Below are positions 26,387 through 36,546 of a stretch of DNA of 64,000 bases, piece by piece (position 1 is the first letter of the stretch; the number at the start of each line of letters is the position of its first letter). The position numbers were made by a program, and so were the translations under genes. This stretch comes from Rhodohalobacter mucosus (lineage in GTDB: Bacteria; Bacteroidota; Rhodothermia; Balneolales; Balneolaceae): assembly GCF_003150675.1 (NCBI RefSeq), contig NZ_QGGB01000010.1, forward strand, positions 124,001-188,000, in the 5' to 3' direction. The notes under the pieces are model-generated. The model did not search any database. It saw only the letters and a list, made by a program, of their open reading frames with translations, and was not told the DNA's origin.

Positions 26387-26677
26387 TTATTCAATCACTT
26401 TGGGTACACGGAAATAGTCGGAGTCGGCATCCGGGGCATTCCTGAGTGCATCTTCATGGCTGAGCGGTTCTTTGGCCACGTCTTTCCTGAATGATGTGGC
26501 TGTAATTTCCGTAACGTGATCCAATGGTTCCACATCCGTGGTATCCAGCTCATTCAGCGTCTCGATATAGCCCAGAATTTTGTTCATATCTTTCCGGAGC
26601 CCTTCCGCTTCCTCGTCACTTAGTTGCAGTCGTGCAAGGTTGGCTACATAGTAAACATCTTCTTTTGTGACCGACAT
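26387..26677 (-). CDS. gatC: Aspartyl/glutamyl-tRNA amidotransferase subunit C
   Basis: The 96-residue protein has the GatC pattern throughout: VYYVANLARLQLSDEEA near residue 8, MNKILGYIETLNELDT near 31-46, VEPLDHV near 49-55 and the C-terminal FRVPKVIE. GatC stabilises the GatAB enzyme that converts Glu-tRNA(Gln) to Gln-tRNA(Gln), and Asp-tRNA(Asn) to Asn-tRNA(Asn). gatA and gatB are not in the window, so the subunits are encoded at different places. The presence of a standard gltX at the end of the window fits with use of the indirect pathway. It heads a leftward unit with YfhO. Confidence 0.92.
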   Translation of the reverse strand: MSVTKEDVYYVANLARLQLSDEEAEGLRKDMNKILGYIETLNELDTTDVEPLDHVTEITATSFRKDVAKEPLSHEDALRNAPDADSDYFRVPKVIE

Positions 26678-26839
26678 ATCTGTTTCTTCCTTTTAACTGT
26701 TCATTCCTGAAGGCCTTAAAGTAACAAATGTAGTCAAAACTTTTTGATATGAATTCTCTGCAACCTGCATATCCGCACTTTTGTATGATCAGCTTTTTTG
26801 TTTGTTTTAATAGAAATGCATCCATAAAAAATCAGTGCT

Positions 26840-27325
26840 ATGCTTATTGGTATTTGTTCCGACTCACACGATCACGTTGACCATATTCAAAAGGCCGTTT
26901 CCGTTTTCAGGGAGAACAGTGTGGATCGGGTTATCCACGCGGGAGATTACTGCAGCCCGTTTACAATTTCACATTTTGCCGGCCTGCCTCTGCATGGAAT
27001 CTTTGGCAATAATGATGGAGATAAATATCTGCTGGTAAAAAAGTTTGATGAAATCGGAGCGGAACTTCACGGTGACTTTTTCGCCTTTGAAACTGATAAG
27101 GTGAAAATAGCCGTTTATCATGGAACCTACCCCGAAATTACGCAAAGCCTGGAAACCTGCGGGAAATATGACGTTGTGATATCCGGCCACACACACCAGG
27201 CAAGGCTGGATACCGTTGAGAACACCCTCGTCATCAATCCGGGAAGCGTCAAAGGATTTGATGAGGATGCTATGGTAGCCCTGTTCGATACTGCTTCCAG
27301 GCAGGTACGTTTCACTGAGCTCTGA
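26840..27325 (+). CDS. YfcE-type metallophosphoesterase
   Basis: The 161-residue protein is a small calcineurin-like phosphoesterase of the YfcE/MJ0936 family. The metal ligands are visible in sequence order: D8 and H10 (SDSHDH), D36 (HAGDYC), N58 in GNNDGD, then H94 (VYHGT), H118 in SGHTHQA, and NPGSV near the end. Members are phosphodiesterases acting on small artificial substrates; the natural substrate is unknown. The gene is monocistronic and divergent from gatC. Confidence 0.9.
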   Translation: MLIGICSDSHDHVDHIQKAVSVFRENSVDRVIHAGDYCSPFTISHFAGLPLHGIFGNNDGDKYLLVKKFDEIGAELHGDFFAFETDKVKIAVYHGTYPEITQSLETCGKYDVVISGHTHQARLDTVENTLVINPGSVKGFDEDAMVALFDTASRQVRFTEL

Positions 27326-27413
27326 ACCACGACTGACTGCAATTCATTGAGATCGGTGACCCCTTAAAAAAAAGTAGCGCTGCAACCCACTCTACTGTCG
27401 AACGCACGTTCAA

Positions 27414-28424
27414 TTAGTCTCTCAGAAGTCTGCAGATTGCCTCTGTGTAAGTTGCTGTGGTCCCTTCTCCACCTACATCACGGGTGCAGCTGGACTTGTG
27501 TTCCTGCAGAACGGTGTAGACTGCTGACCGGATCTTCTCTGCAACCCTGCCCTCATTCAGATATTCGAGCATCATCAGGGATGAAAACAGAAGTGCCGTT
27601 GGGTTGGCGAGCCCTTTTCCGGCAATGTCGGGTGCTGAGCCGTGAACGGCCTCAAACATGGCCGCATCGTCCCCGATATTGGCTGCGCCCGTAACCCCAA
27701 GGCCACCAACCAGACCGGATGCAAGATCCGATAGAATATCACCAAAAAGGTTGGTGGTAACGATCACATCAAACCGCTGCGGACGCATCACCATCTGCAT
27801 TGCCATATTATCCACGATCAGATCTTCAAATTCTATCTCCGGGTATTTAGCGGAAATCTCCTTCCCGATTGTCAGAAATAACCCTGTGGTAAGTTTCAGT
27901 ATATTGGCTTTGTGGACCAGCGTTATCTTTTTACGTCCAAATTTCTTTGCATACTCAAATGCGGCGGTAATAATTTTTTCACTGGCTTCCCGGGTCACGA
28001 CCGCGATACTTTCTGCGTGCTTCTCTTCATCATCAATCCAATGCTCTTTTCCGATATAGAGACCCTGTGTATTTTCACGGAACAAGACAAGATCCACGCC
28101 CCTGAACGGACTTTCAATATTTGGTAAAGAACGCGCCGGTCGAATATTGCTGTACAAATTGAATTTCTGCCTTAGCGCGACATTGATCGAACGAAATCCG
28201 GCTCCCACGGGAGTTGTCAGCGGCCCCTTGAGAACAATTCTGTGCTTTTCAATGGCATCCAGCGTTTCCTGAGGCAGCGGGTTTCCCAATTCTTTGTTTG
28301 CACTCTCACCGGCACTGCATCTCACCCAGTTCATTTCAGCACCGGCCGTTTCCAATATGGTTGTAACAGATTTTGTAATCTCCTTGCCGATTCCGTCTCC
28401 GGGAATCAATACAACGTTATGCAT
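27414..28424 (-). CDS. Isocitrate/isopropylmalate dehydrogenase family protein (NAD-type)
   Basis: The 336-residue enzyme has the beta-decarboxylating dehydrogenase fold. The N-terminal IPGDGIG is at residues 7-13. Substrate-binding arginines lie in SNIRPARSLP near 94-103 and in LFRENTQGLYIG near 113-124. The metal-site segment NLFGDILSDLASGLVGGLG is near 225-243, and GSAPDIAGKGLANP near 260-273. Length and motifs resemble NAD-dependent isocitrate dehydrogenases of the archaeal-like subgroup rather than leuB, but homoisocitrate or tartrate substrates cannot be excluded. It is leftward, with tsaD 57 bases upstream. Confidence 0.85.
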   Translation of the reverse strand: MHNVVLIPGDGIGKEITKSVTTILETAGAEMNWVRCSAGESANKELGNPLPQETLDAIEKHRIVLKGPLTTPVGAGFRSINVALRQKFNLYSNIRPARSLPNIESPFRGVDLVLFRENTQGLYIGKEHWIDDEEKHAESIAVVTREASEKIITAAFEYAKKFGRKKITLVHKANILKLTTGLFLTIGKEISAKYPEIEFEDLIVDNMAMQMVMRPQRFDVIVTTNLFGDILSDLASGLVGGLGVTGAANIGDDAAMFEAVHGSAPDIAGKGLANPTALLFSSLMMLEYLNEGRVAEKIRSAVYTVLQEHKSSCTRDVGGEGTTATYTEAICRLLRD

Positions 28425-28481
28425 GATAGTGATTTATGATTTTTAGTAGTGAACATGCAATGTATGGAATTCAGCACTCCA

Positions 28482-29486
28482 TTACACCTTCGCCGACTGC
28501 GTCTCAAGCCTGGCAAATGGCTTCATTGTGAGGTCGCCCACCATTCCTTTTCTAGCCATTATGGATCCTGTTATGGCGATCATGGCTGCATTATCCGTAC
28601 AGTATTGAAGAGAGGGAATCATTAATTTGTAACCCGATCTTTCGGCAAGTATTCCGGTTTTTTTTCTTAGCATCGAATTTGCAGAAACCCCTCCGGCAAG
28701 CATCAGCTGCTTCGTTCCCGTTTTTTCGGCTGCCCTTTTCAGTTTTGCGGTCAGCACATCCGTTATTGCTGCCGAAACGCTTGCACAGATATGGTGACGG
28801 TTTTCAGCAATAAATGCTTCATCCTTCTCCTGCAGATAGTACAGCACGCTGGTCTTCAGTCCTGAAAAACTGAAATCCAGCCCCTTGCCCATCATAGAGC
28901 GTGGAAAATCATGAAAACCGGGATTCCCATCCTGCGCAAGTTTGTCCATTTCGGGGCCTGCCGGATATGGCAGCCCCAGAAGTTTACCGATTTTGTCGAA
29001 GGCTTCGCCTGCAGCATCATCTCGTGTTTCACCCAGCACATCATGTTTCAGGGGTTCTTTCACGTGCACCAGTCTCGTATGCCCACCGGATACGATCAGG
29101 CCCACAAACGGGTAACTCTCTTCGTGTTCAATGAAGTTGGCATACAGATGGGCATCGATATGATTAACTCCAATCAATGGGATGTTGTGCGCAATTGACA
29201 ATCCCTTGGCAAAACTGAGTCCGACCAACAGCGAGCCCAGCAGGCCCGGGCCCCGGGTTACGGCAATGTAGTCAATATGGCGGAGTTCGGTACCTGCTTC
29301 GCTCAAAGCCTGTTCTACCGTGCTCCATATGGTTTTATGATGAGCACGTGAGGCGAGTTCAGGAACAACTCCACCAAACCGTTCGTGCACGGTCTGTGAA
29401 GCGATCACGTTGGATAGTATTTCACCGTCACTGTATACAGCCGCTGCCGTCTCATCGCACGATGATTCAATGCCTAAAATGTTCAT
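28482..29486 (-). CDS. tsaD: tRNA N6-adenosine threonylcarbamoyltransferase TsaD
   Basis: The 334-residue protein is the catalytic ASKHA-fold subunit that transfers the threonylcarbamoyl group to A37 of ANN-decoding tRNAs. The N-terminal ILGIESSCDETAAAV and the metal-binding HIDAH near residue 106 are diagnostic. Later GGHTRLV and GGVSANSMLR segments bind nucleotide. It works with TsaB, TsaE and TsaC, none of which is in this window. The ATG at 29486 is preferred because the segment just after it begins the conserved fold; an upstream GTG would add five residues. An unrelated isocitrate dehydrogenase-like gene follows. Confidence 0.93.
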   Translation of the reverse strand: MNILGIESSCDETAAAVYSDGEILSNVIASQTVHERFGGVVPELASRAHHKTIWSTVEQALSEAGTELRHIDYIAVTRGPGLLGSLLVGLSFAKGLSIAHNIPLIGVNHIDAHLYANFIEHEESYPFVGLIVSGGHTRLVHVKEPLKHDVLGETRDDAAGEAFDKIGKLLGLPYPAGPEMDKLAQDGNPGFHDFPRSMMGKGLDFSFSGLKTSVLYYLQEKDEAFIAENRHHICASVSAAITDVLTAKLKRAAEKTGTKQLMLAGGVSANSMLRKKTGILAERSGYKLMIPSLQYCTDNAAMIAITGSIMARKGMVGDLTMKPFARLETQSAKV

Positions 29487-29540
29487 CTTTTTAAGATACA
29501 CAGAGTTTGTAAGCTTTTCTTACAGGCATTACATAGAAAT

Positions 29541-29573
29541 AGAAAAGGCCTGCCCGAATCAACCGGCAGGCCT
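29541..29573 (-). terminator. Rho-independent terminator after the HtrA gene
   Basis: Read leftward, the site forms a 9-bp stem AGGCCTGCC/GGCAGGCCT with a short loop, followed by TTTTCT. It lies 28 bases after the stop of the HtrA protease gene and before the tsaD gene. Confidence 0.7.
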
Positions 29574-29601
29574 GACCTTAACCATTAACATATTTGAGTT
29601 T

Positions 29602-31089
29602 TTACAACTCAAATGCTACGAAAATATTCCTTCCCTGTCTGTTAACGCGCAACAGGGCCACTTCAGTGCCTTCATCCATCAATGCCTGAATTGCACCATA
29701 AAATTCCTGCGGTGATGTCACCTGTGTTCCGGCCACCTGCGAAATCACATCGCCCCTGCGCAGTCCCTGACCGTAGGCCTGACTGCCCTCGCTGATATCG
29801 GAAACAACCACACCGGACGTCTGAGAGTCCAGATTCAGCTGTCGCCGAATATTATCGGTCAGTTCATCCACTGCAAAACCCAGCTCTTCACGGAGATTCT
29901 CCATATCGTTGTTCTCCATTTCGGATACAATTTCTTCTGTTTCGAGTTCACCAAGTTCTACGGTCAATGTGCGGTTCTCTCCGTCACGGAAAACTTCAAT
30001 CTCAACTTCCGTACCGGGCATTGTATTGGCAATTGCGATCCTGAAATCGAGAAAGTTTTGCACGATTTCGCCATTCAGTCGTACAACTACGTCTCCTTCC
30101 ATGAGTCCCGATTCATCTGCGGGGCCTCCTTCAACAACATCGCCCACCACAAAACCGCGGGGTGTTTCCATACCCAATGCGCGGGCCATTGTTCTGTCCA
30201 CTTCACCGCCAAGCGTAATGCCAAGATATCCTCGCGAAACACGCCCTTCGCTAATAAGTGCTTCCATAACATTGCGCGCCATATTTACCGGTATGGCAAA
30301 CCCGATTCCCTGGCTGCCGCCGCTACGGCTTGCTATGGCTGTATTGATACCGATAAGCTCTCCATCCACATTAATCAAGGGGCCGCCTGAATTGCCCGGA
30401 TTGATGGCTGCATCGGTCTGAATATAGTTTTCAAACTGATTCAGCCTGACCCCTGTACGTCCTTTGGCACTCACAATACCCATCGAAACCGTATTGGCAA
30501 ACTGGGTCTGAAGCGGGCTTCCGATCGCGAGAACCATCTCACCCACTCGAAGTTCGTCGCTGTCTCCAAGCGGTATGGCCGTAAGGTCATCCATGGATAT
30601 CTTCAGAACAGCAATATCACTTGCAGGATCCGCACCTACAATTTCTGCATCCAGCTCAGTTCCATCATATAACGATACCTGGATCTCCTCAGCTCCTTCA
30701 ATCACGTGGTTGTTAGTCAGTATATATCCGTCATCGGATACAATCACGCCGGATCCGAGTCCCCTTCTCTGAAATTCACGCTCCTGATCAAAGCGGGGAT
30801 CGTCGAAAAAGAGTGAAAAAGGCGATCGCTGGCGCTGGGTAACGGTCTGCGTTGTATTAATGGTCACAACGGTCGGGTTGGTACGGTCGGCCACGTCAAC
30901 CAGCGCATTGTTAAAGTCCCGCAGAACGTTTGGACTCGCTTCAGATTTATCCAGTGTTCTGAATTCGGGAAGCTCCTGGCCTGATCCGGCTGAATCTGAG
31001 GTGAAACCCAGATCCGATCCGAAATTTATACCAATCAGAAAAAAAGCGACGGCTACAACTGCAATAATACTCTTGGTTAATCGATCCAT
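29602..31089 (-). CDS. HtrA/DegP-family serine protease
   Basis: The 495-residue periplasmic protease has an N-terminal transmembrane or signal segment at about residues 7-25. The trypsin-like domain has a complete triad: H128 in TNNHVIEG, D158 in ASDIAVLKI and S234 in PGNSGG. Two PDZ domains follow (about 285-375 and 400-490), the second ending in the usual hydrophobic strand FVAFEL. Such proteases degrade or refold damaged envelope proteins, and DegP-type assemblies depend on two PDZ domains. It is likely inner-membrane anchored or released. It is transcribed alone from an upstream gap, with a strong terminator behind it. Confidence 0.93.
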   Translation of the reverse strand: MDRLTKSIIAVVAVAFFLIGINFGSDLGFTSDSAGSGQELPEFRTLDKSEASPNVLRDFNNALVDVADRTNPTVVTINTTQTVTQRQRSPFSLFFDDPRFDQEREFQRRGLGSGVIVSDDGYILTNNHVIEGAEEIQVSLYDGTELDAEIVGADPASDIAVLKISMDDLTAIPLGDSDELRVGEMVLAIGSPLQTQFANTVSMGIVSAKGRTGVRLNQFENYIQTDAAINPGNSGGPLINVDGELIGINTAIASRSGGSQGIGFAIPVNMARNVMEALISEGRVSRGYLGITLGGEVDRTMARALGMETPRGFVVGDVVEGGPADESGLMEGDVVVRLNGEIVQNFLDFRIAIANTMPGTEVEIEVFRDGENRTLTVELGELETEEIVSEMENNDMENLREELGFAVDELTDNIRRQLNLDSQTSGVVVSDISEGSQAYGQGLRRGDVISQVAGTQVTSPQEFYGAIQALMDEGTEVALLRVNRQGRNIFVAFEL

Positions 31090-31227
31090 GGAAATATTAA
31101 ATGTGAGTGTTTTATTTAATTCGTCAGATTGAAAACTGTTCTTCGTTTACAATCAAAATGAGATACAGGCGGGATAATCCCTGTAGATTAACCTGTTTCA
31201 AACGTACAATATTGTATCGTTACATCT

Positions 31228-31266
31228 CAAAAAAATGCCGGAGGCGCATTTCACAGCAGCTCCGGC
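31228..31266 (-). terminator. Rho-independent terminator after hsp20
   Basis: Read leftward, GCCGGAG and CTCCGGC form a 7-bp stem with a 16-base loop, followed by ATTTTTTTGAG. It lies about 58 bases downstream of the hsp20 stop, separating that gene from the HtrA promoter region. Confidence 0.75.
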
Positions 31267-31323
31267 GCTAACTAACCTGCTCTCTTTAGGGGACTAAGTA
31301 GAACAGCTCTTTTAAACATATGG

Positions 31324-31752
31324 TTACTTGACCTTAATTTGTTTTTTCAGCTTCTCTTCACTTTTATCAATGGATATTTCCAAAATCCCATCTTTATAGG
31401 CTGCTGAGACGCTGTTGTCATCTACATTATCAGGTAGCTGAAAGGTTCGTGTAAAAGAACCGTAATGACTTTCAACTCTGTGATACTGTTTTCCTTCGTC
31501 TTCTGATTCAAATTTGCGTTCACCGCTGATTGTCAGACGGCCATTCTCAAGATTTACGTCGATGTCGTCTTTATTAACACCCGGCAGCGCAACATCAATC
31601 AGAAACTGTTTCTCATTTTCAGAAATATCAATTCTGGGAGAGAAACCTGCTTGACGCGTAGCAACCGCATCATTAAAGAATTCATCAATAATGTCGGAAA
31701 ATCTCTTGCCGAACGGATCGGTTTGTGGTTGTGAATATCTAATGAGTGCCAT
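31324..31752 (-). CDS. Small heat shock protein, Hsp20/alpha-crystallin family
   Basis: The 142-residue protein has the alpha-crystallin domain (about residues 40-130) with LPGVNKDDIDVNLENGRLTI near 55-74 and AAYKDGILEISID near 120-132. The C-terminal KKQIKVK carries the I-x-V motif that docks dimers into oligomers. Small Hsps hold unfolding proteins without ATP. The ribosome-binding site GGAGG lies 7 bases ahead of the ATG. A sigma-54-type promoter precedes it, which is unusual for an hsp20 gene. A terminator follows, so the gene is a single transcription unit. Confidence 0.93.
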   Translation of the reverse strand: MALIRYSQPQTDPFGKRFSDIIDEFFNDAVATRQAGFSPRIDISENEKQFLIDVALPGVNKDDIDVNLENGRLTISGERKFESEDEGKQYHRVESHYGSFTRTFQLPDNVDDNSVSAAYKDGILEISIDKSEEKLKKQIKVK

Positions 31753-31796
31753 AATCGGACCTCCATTTTTTGTTTCAATTGTTTGTTACTACATGT

Positions 31797-31813
31797 TGCA
31801 ATTGAAGTGCCAA
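31797..31813 (-). promoter_or_regulatory. Sigma-54-type -24/-12 promoter ahead of hsp20
   Basis: Read leftward, TTGGCACTTCAATTGCA matches the sigma-54 consensus TGGCAC-N5-TTGC exactly, with 10 bases between the invariant GG and GC. The predicted start falls near 31786, giving a leader of about 34 bases that contains the ribosome-binding site. Sigma-54 promoters need an enhancer-binding activator, whose site has not been located. No rpoN gene is in the window. Confidence 0.65.
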
Positions 31814-31924
31814 ACGGATAATCAGGCGTTTTTTTGTCATACCTGACAAACTGTACTGCAGGTATTTCACTTCCTATAACGCAATACGACCCCCTGTCAT
31901 TATGTGAAAGACAGACTGGCTTGT

Positions 31925-31950
31925 AAAAACTGCAAAAGTGGCGCTTGCAG
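31925..31950 (-). terminator. Terminator after DAHP synthase
   Basis: Read leftward, CTGCAA and TTGCAG form a short stem around a 9-base loop, followed by TTTTTAC. A second hairpin (CATGCC...GGCATG, 31975-31993) lies between it and the gene. Together they are a plausible leftward stop for the DAHP synthase transcript. Confidence 0.55.
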
Positions 31951-32002
31951 TTTCCGGCGGAGGCTTATTGTAACATGCCGAAAGCAGGCATGCAGTTTAG
32001 AA

Positions 32003-33406
32003 TCACGCTTGTCCGTAGCTTTTGTTCCACTCCTTCGCGACCAGAAAGGCCATTTCCAGGCTTTGTTCGTAATTGAGCCTGGGATCGCAATATGTTTCGT
32101 AGTTGATATCAAGGCCGGTCTCGTTTAGGCCGTTTGCACCGCCAACGCACTCGGTTACGTTATCACCCGTAAGTTCCAGGTGAACCCCGCCAAGGTAGCT
32201 TCCCTCCGATCGGTGAACGGCAAACGTTGTCCTGATCTCTTCCAGAATATTATTGAAGCTGCGCGTTTTCAGATTTTTCTCTGTGGAAAATGTATTGCCG
32301 TGCATCGGGTCGCAGCTCCAGACTACAGGATGTCCTTCCTGTTTGAGTGCGCGGATGAAAGTCGGCAGATGTTTATCCACGTAATCTGCGCCCATACGGG
32401 TTATGATCACAATTTTACCAGCTTCACGGCCTGGGTTTAGTTTTTCAATAACCTGCAGGGTCTCTTCAAGGTCAAAAGGCGGCCCGACCTTGATTCCGAT
32501 TGGATTGCGTATGCCGCTCAGGTATTCGATATGTGCGCCATCGAGCTGCTTTGTACGATTTCCAAGCCAGACCATGTGTCCGCTCAGGTTGAACCAGCCT
32601 GTTTTTCTGGGCACCCGTTGCGTCTGCGCCGCATCGTAATATAGGTTCAATGCTTCATGAGACGTATAGAGATCAACTTTGTGAAGCGTGCTGAAACTGT
32701 TTGGCGTGATGGTCTCCATAAAATTGATCGCTTTATGGATGGAGTTCACCATTGCCTCGTACTCTTTGTAGTACTCGTTGTTTTTCATGAAATCGAGCTC
32801 CCACTGCTCGGGGTGCTGCAGATCGGCAAATCCTTCGTCCGACAGTGCCCGCAAAAAATTCAGCGTAAGCGCAGCTTTCTCATAGGCCGTAAGAAGGCGC
32901 TGCGGATCGGGTGTACGGGCTTCACGGGTCGCCTCAATACTGTTAATCAGATCCCCGCGGTAGTTGAGCATTTCCTCTCCGTTCACCGTTTCAAAGTCTC
33001 TGGACCTCGGTTTGGCGTATTGACCCGCAATGCGGCCTATTCTCACAACCGGCCTTCCCATTTCGTGCACAAGAATAAAGCTCATCTGAAGCATTACTTT
33101 GAGCATATTCACAATTTTGGGTGCCTTACAGGCATCAAAAGTTTCAGCACAGTCACCGCCCTGCAGCAAAAATGCCTTGCCTTCCGAGACGTTTGCAAGC
33201 TTCTCTTTCAGTGCTTCCACTTCCCAGGAAGTGATAAGAGGCGGCAGAGACCGGAGTTCATTGTATGCCTTTTGAAGCTCCTCTGTGTCTGGATAAGGAG
33301 GTAGCTGGCTGATCTCCTTTTTATTCCAGGATAACGGATGCCACCCTTCACTTTCGAACATCTCGGGTATCTGAATGGGGTTGGCGGTTTTGGACGGGGT
33401 ACTCAT
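32003..33406 (-). CDS. 3-deoxy-7-phosphoheptulonate synthase, class II
   Basis: The 467-residue enzyme catalyses the first step of the shikimate pathway, condensing phosphoenolpyruvate with erythrose-4-phosphate. It belongs to the class II (plant-type) group, as shown by length, by FLLQGGDCAETFDACKAPKI near 78-97, by RIGRIAGQYAKPRS near 122-135 and by the C-terminal DPRLNYEQSLEMAFLVAKE. The metal-binding cysteine is in GGDCAE, and the histidine in CDPMHGNTF. The gene is single and leftward, divergent from uvrA, with a terminator just after it. Confidence 0.94.
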   Translation of the reverse strand: MSTPSKTANPIQIPEMFESEGWHPLSWNKKEISQLPPYPDTEELQKAYNELRSLPPLITSWEVEALKEKLANVSEGKAFLLQGGDCAETFDACKAPKIVNMLKVMLQMSFILVHEMGRPVVRIGRIAGQYAKPRSRDFETVNGEEMLNYRGDLINSIEATREARTPDPQRLLTAYEKAALTLNFLRALSDEGFADLQHPEQWELDFMKNNEYYKEYEAMVNSIHKAINFMETITPNSFSTLHKVDLYTSHEALNLYYDAAQTQRVPRKTGWFNLSGHMVWLGNRTKQLDGAHIEYLSGIRNPIGIKVGPPFDLEETLQVIEKLNPGREAGKIVIITRMGADYVDKHLPTFIRALKQEGHPVVWSCDPMHGNTFSTEKNLKTRSFNNILEEIRTTFAVHRSEGSYLGGVHLELTGDNVTECVGGANGLNETGLDINYETYCDPRLNYEQSLEMAFLVAKEWNKSYGQA

Positions 33407-33628
33407 TCCTAATTCTTACGTTATTGCTGCAGATAATTTGTTAAAAGAGTGCCAAGATACGGATCATTTGTGTTTTAAGATACCTTACTGAAGAAGCCAC
33501 TTTATTAACGTGCGGCATCAAATGGGTAAACGATTCAGCTCCGGCAATCGTTTTTTACCCCACAGATAAGATGCCATTGCCCTAAAGCTTTTGTATTTTT
33601 GTTGGTTTAGCAATTTAATTACCGATTC

Positions 33629-36475
33629 TTGCATCAACACATCATTATACGCGGAGCACGCGAACACAATCTTAAAAATCTGGACATAGATATTCCCCGG
33701 GAACGGCTGGTCGTTTTCACCGGGCTTTCAGGTTCAGGTAAATCATCCCTGGCGTTCGACACCATCTACGCAGAGGGACAACGACGATTTATGGAGTCGC
33801 TATCTGCCTATGCACGGCAGTTTCTGGGAATGATGGAGAGGCCCGAAGTTGATTTTATCGACGGGCTCTCACCGGTGATCTCTATCGATCAGAAAACCAC
33901 TAATCGAAACCCGCGCTCCACCGTAGGAACGGTGACCGAGATTTATGACTTTCTGAGACTTCTCTATGCCCGAATCGGTATTCCGTACTCCTATCTGTCC
34001 GGCAATAAAATGGAGAAACAGACCTCTGATCAAATTGTAGAGGCCATTCTGCAGCTTCCAAAAGGCACCAAAGCCTACTGCCTTGCACCGGTTGTCAGGG
34101 GCAGGAAAGGCCACTACCGTGAACTCTTTGATCAGATGCAAAAGCAGGGGTTTGTTAAGGCCCGCGTGGATGGCGAGATGCTCGACCTTGAGGGAGAGAT
34201 AAAGCTCGACCGGTATAAAACCCACAATATTGAAGTTGTGGTCGACCGGTTTGTTATCTCGCCAAACAGTGAAAAACGCATTTCTGAAAGCGTCCACATG
34301 GCCCTGGAAATGGCTGATGGAAACCTGATTCTTGGAATTCAGGAAAAGGACGGCGGACTGAAGGATCAGGTATATTCAAAACACCTTTTTGATCCTGAAA
34401 GCGGCCTCTCCTATGAGGATCCCGCTCCGAATCTCTTCTCATTTAATTCACCGTACGGAGCCTGTAAAGCGTGTAACGGTCTTGGTTACAGATACGACGT
34501 GAGCCGTGAACTGGTTATACCCAATCCGGAGCAATCGATCAGTGACGGGGGTATCCGCTACCTGGGACAGCCGAGGGATATATTCATCTTCAAGCAAATT
34601 CGTGCGGTACTTGAGTCGGTTGATCATGATTTTGACATGCCACTGAAAAATTTCAGCGATGAAGCACTCGACTTATTGTTTGAGGGAGGCGGAGACAAGA
34701 AATTCAACGTCAGTTATGATTTCAAAAACAGCAACGTCACCTACAAGCATAAATTTTCCGGTCTGCGGTCGGTGATTCGCGAACAGTATGAGGAGAGCAA
34801 ATCAAACAAACAGCGCGACAAGGCAAAAGCGTTTTTATCAAAAATAACCTGCCCCGAGTGCGGCGGCGGAAGGCTGAATCATGAAGCGTTATCCTATAAG
34901 ATTGACGGATTCACCATTCAGGACCTGGTGCAGCGGGATATCCGGAACCTTCGGAAAACAATCGGCAACCTGAAACTGTCGGAGAGACAGCGCAAAATTG
35001 GCCAGCAGGTGCTCAAAGAGATTATCGACCGAATCGATTTTCTGTTGAATGTTGGCCTGAGCTATTTGTCGCTCGATCGCGAAGCACAAACGCTCTCGGG
35101 CGGTGAGGCTCAGCGGATACGTCTGGCTACCCAGATCGGTACGCAGCTCGTCGGGGTGCTCTATATCCTTGATGAGCCCAGTATCGGCCTTCACCAACGG
35201 GATAACATCAAACTGATCAAATCACTTGAAACCCTGCGTGATCTTGGAAACTCCGTTATTGTTGTAGAGCATGACCGGGAAACCATTGAACATGCGGATT
35301 ATGTGGTGGATCTGGGTCCCGGGGCAGGAACGCATGGCGGTTACATCGTTACCAAAGGCACACCGGACGAACTCGACCCGGACTCCATGACGATGAAATT
35401 TCTGCGTGATGAGGAGTCTATTCCCCTTCCCGGGAAGCGGCGCAAGGGTTCCGGCAAAGAGATCCGCATTCATAACGCCAGGGGGCATAACCTGAAAGAA
35501 GTGGATCTTTCGGTACCCCTCGGAAAGTTTATTTGCGTTACAGGGGTTAGCGGCAGCGGAAAGAGTTCACTGATCAATCAAACGCTGGTTCCTATTCTTT
35601 CCAACGAATTTTACAATTCCAAATCAGTCCCCCTTCCCTATAAAACTGTAGAGGGCCTGAACCATGTTGACAAGGTGATCTCCATTGATCAGAGTCCGAT
35701 AGGCCGTACACCGAGATCCAATCCGGGCACATACACCAAAGTCTTCGACCATATCAGGTCGCTTTTTGCAGAGTTGCCCGAATCCAAAATCAGGGGATAC
35801 GATCAGGGCCGTTTTTCATTCAATGTAAAAGGCGGCCGGTGCGAAACCTGCAAGGGTGACGGTGTTCGTAAAATTGAAATGAATTTCCTGCCCGATATCT
35901 ATGTGAACTGCGAAGTCTGCAACGGCAAACGGTACAATCGTGAGACCCTTGAAATTCATTATAAGGGCAAAAATATTTCGGACGTGCTTCAGATGCCTGT
36001 TAGCGAAGCCGTTGAATTTTTTGACTCCGTACCGGCAATCAAACGCAAACTGAAGACATTGAACTCCGTGGGCCTTGGTTATCTCACACTTGGCCAGTCG
36101 AGTACCACGCTGAGCGGCGGTGAAGCGCAGCGAATCAAGCTATCCAGGGAACTTTCCAAGATAGGCACCGGCGACACCATCTATATCATGGATGAGCCGA
36201 CCACCGGTCTTCATTTTCAGGATGTTCGCATGCTGGTTGACGTGATTCAAAAGCTGGTAGAGAAAGGTAACACGGTGATTGTGATCGAGCATAACATGGA
36301 TCTTATCAAAGCTGCCGACTGGATCATTGACCTTGGCCCCGAAGGCGGCGAAGGCGGCGGTGAAATTATCGCAGAGGGAACACCGGAAGAGGTTAGCCGC
36401 ATTTCCGAAAGCCATACGGGCCGTTATCTGAATGAAGAACTCTCGCGCAGCAGGGAGAAAGCGGCTGCAGACTGA
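33629..36475 (+). CDS. uvrA: Excinuclease ABC subunit A
   Basis: The 948-residue damage-recognition ATPase has two ABC modules. The first has Walker [11 protein letters not shown] near 32-41 and signature LSGGEAQR; the second has [10 protein letters not shown] and its own LSGGEAQR near the end. Four-cysteine zinc modules are visible as CKACNG with CPECGG, and as CETCKGDG with CEVCNG. UvrA finds bulky DNA lesions with UvrB in nucleotide excision repair. The start is TTG at 33629, because an in-frame stop lies seven codons upstream and no ATG fits before the conserved [13 protein letters not shown]. The gene is transcribed rightward and may be separate from what follows. Confidence 0.96.
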   Translation: MHQHIIIRGAREHNLKNLDIDIPRERLVVFTGLSGSGKSSLAFDTIYAEGQRRFMESLSAYARQFLGMMERPEVDFIDGLSPVISIDQKTTNRNPRSTVGTVTEIYDFLRLLYARIGIPYSYLSGNKMEKQTSDQIVEAILQLPKGTKAYCLAPVVRGRKGHYRELFDQMQKQGFVKARVDGEMLDLEGEIKLDRYKTHNIEVVVDRFVISPNSEKRISESVHMALEMADGNLILGIQEKDGGLKDQVYSKHLFDPESGLSYEDPAPNLFSFNSPYGACKACNGLGYRYDVSRELVIPNPEQSISDGGIRYLGQPRDIFIFKQIRAVLESVDHDFDMPLKNFSDEALDLLFEGGGDKKFNVSYDFKNSNVTYKHKFSGLRSVIREQYEESKSNKQRDKAKAFLSKITCPECGGGRLNHEALSYKIDGFTIQDLVQRDIRNLRKTIGNLKLSERQRKIGQQVLKEIIDRIDFLLNVGLSYLSLDREAQTLSGGEAQRIRLATQIGTQLVGVLYILDEPSIGLHQRDNIKLIKSLETLRDLGNSVIVVEHDRETIEHADYVVDLGPGAGTHGGYIVTKGTPDELDPDSMTMKFLRDEESIPLPGKRRKGSGKEIRIHNARGHNLKEVDLSVPLGKFICVTGVSGSGKSSLINQTLVPILSNEFYNSKSVPLPYKTVEGLNHVDKVISIDQSPIGRTPRSNPGTYTKVFDHIRSLFAELPESKIRGYDQGRFSFNVKGGRCETCKGDGVRKIEMNFLPDIYVNCEVCNGKRYNRETLEIHYKGKNISDVLQMPVSEAVEFFDSVPAIKRKLKTLNSVGLGYLTLGQSSTTLSGGEAQRIKLSRELSKIGTGDTIYIMDEPTTGLHFQDVRMLVDVIQKLVEKGNTVIVIEHNMDLIKAADWIIDLGPEGGEGGGEIIAEGTPEEVSRISESHTGRYLNEELSRSREKAAAD

Positions 36476-36546
36476 TATGTGAAGGGTTTCAAAGCCTGCA
36501 AAATTAATTTGTCAACCGGCCTGTTACTGCATATTTTTCCGTTCTG

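Noticed and set aside
32657-33304. A 215-residue plus-strand ORF opposite the DAHP synthase gene
   Set aside because: It is the antisense of a well-recognised enzyme and has no domain or ribosome-binding site.
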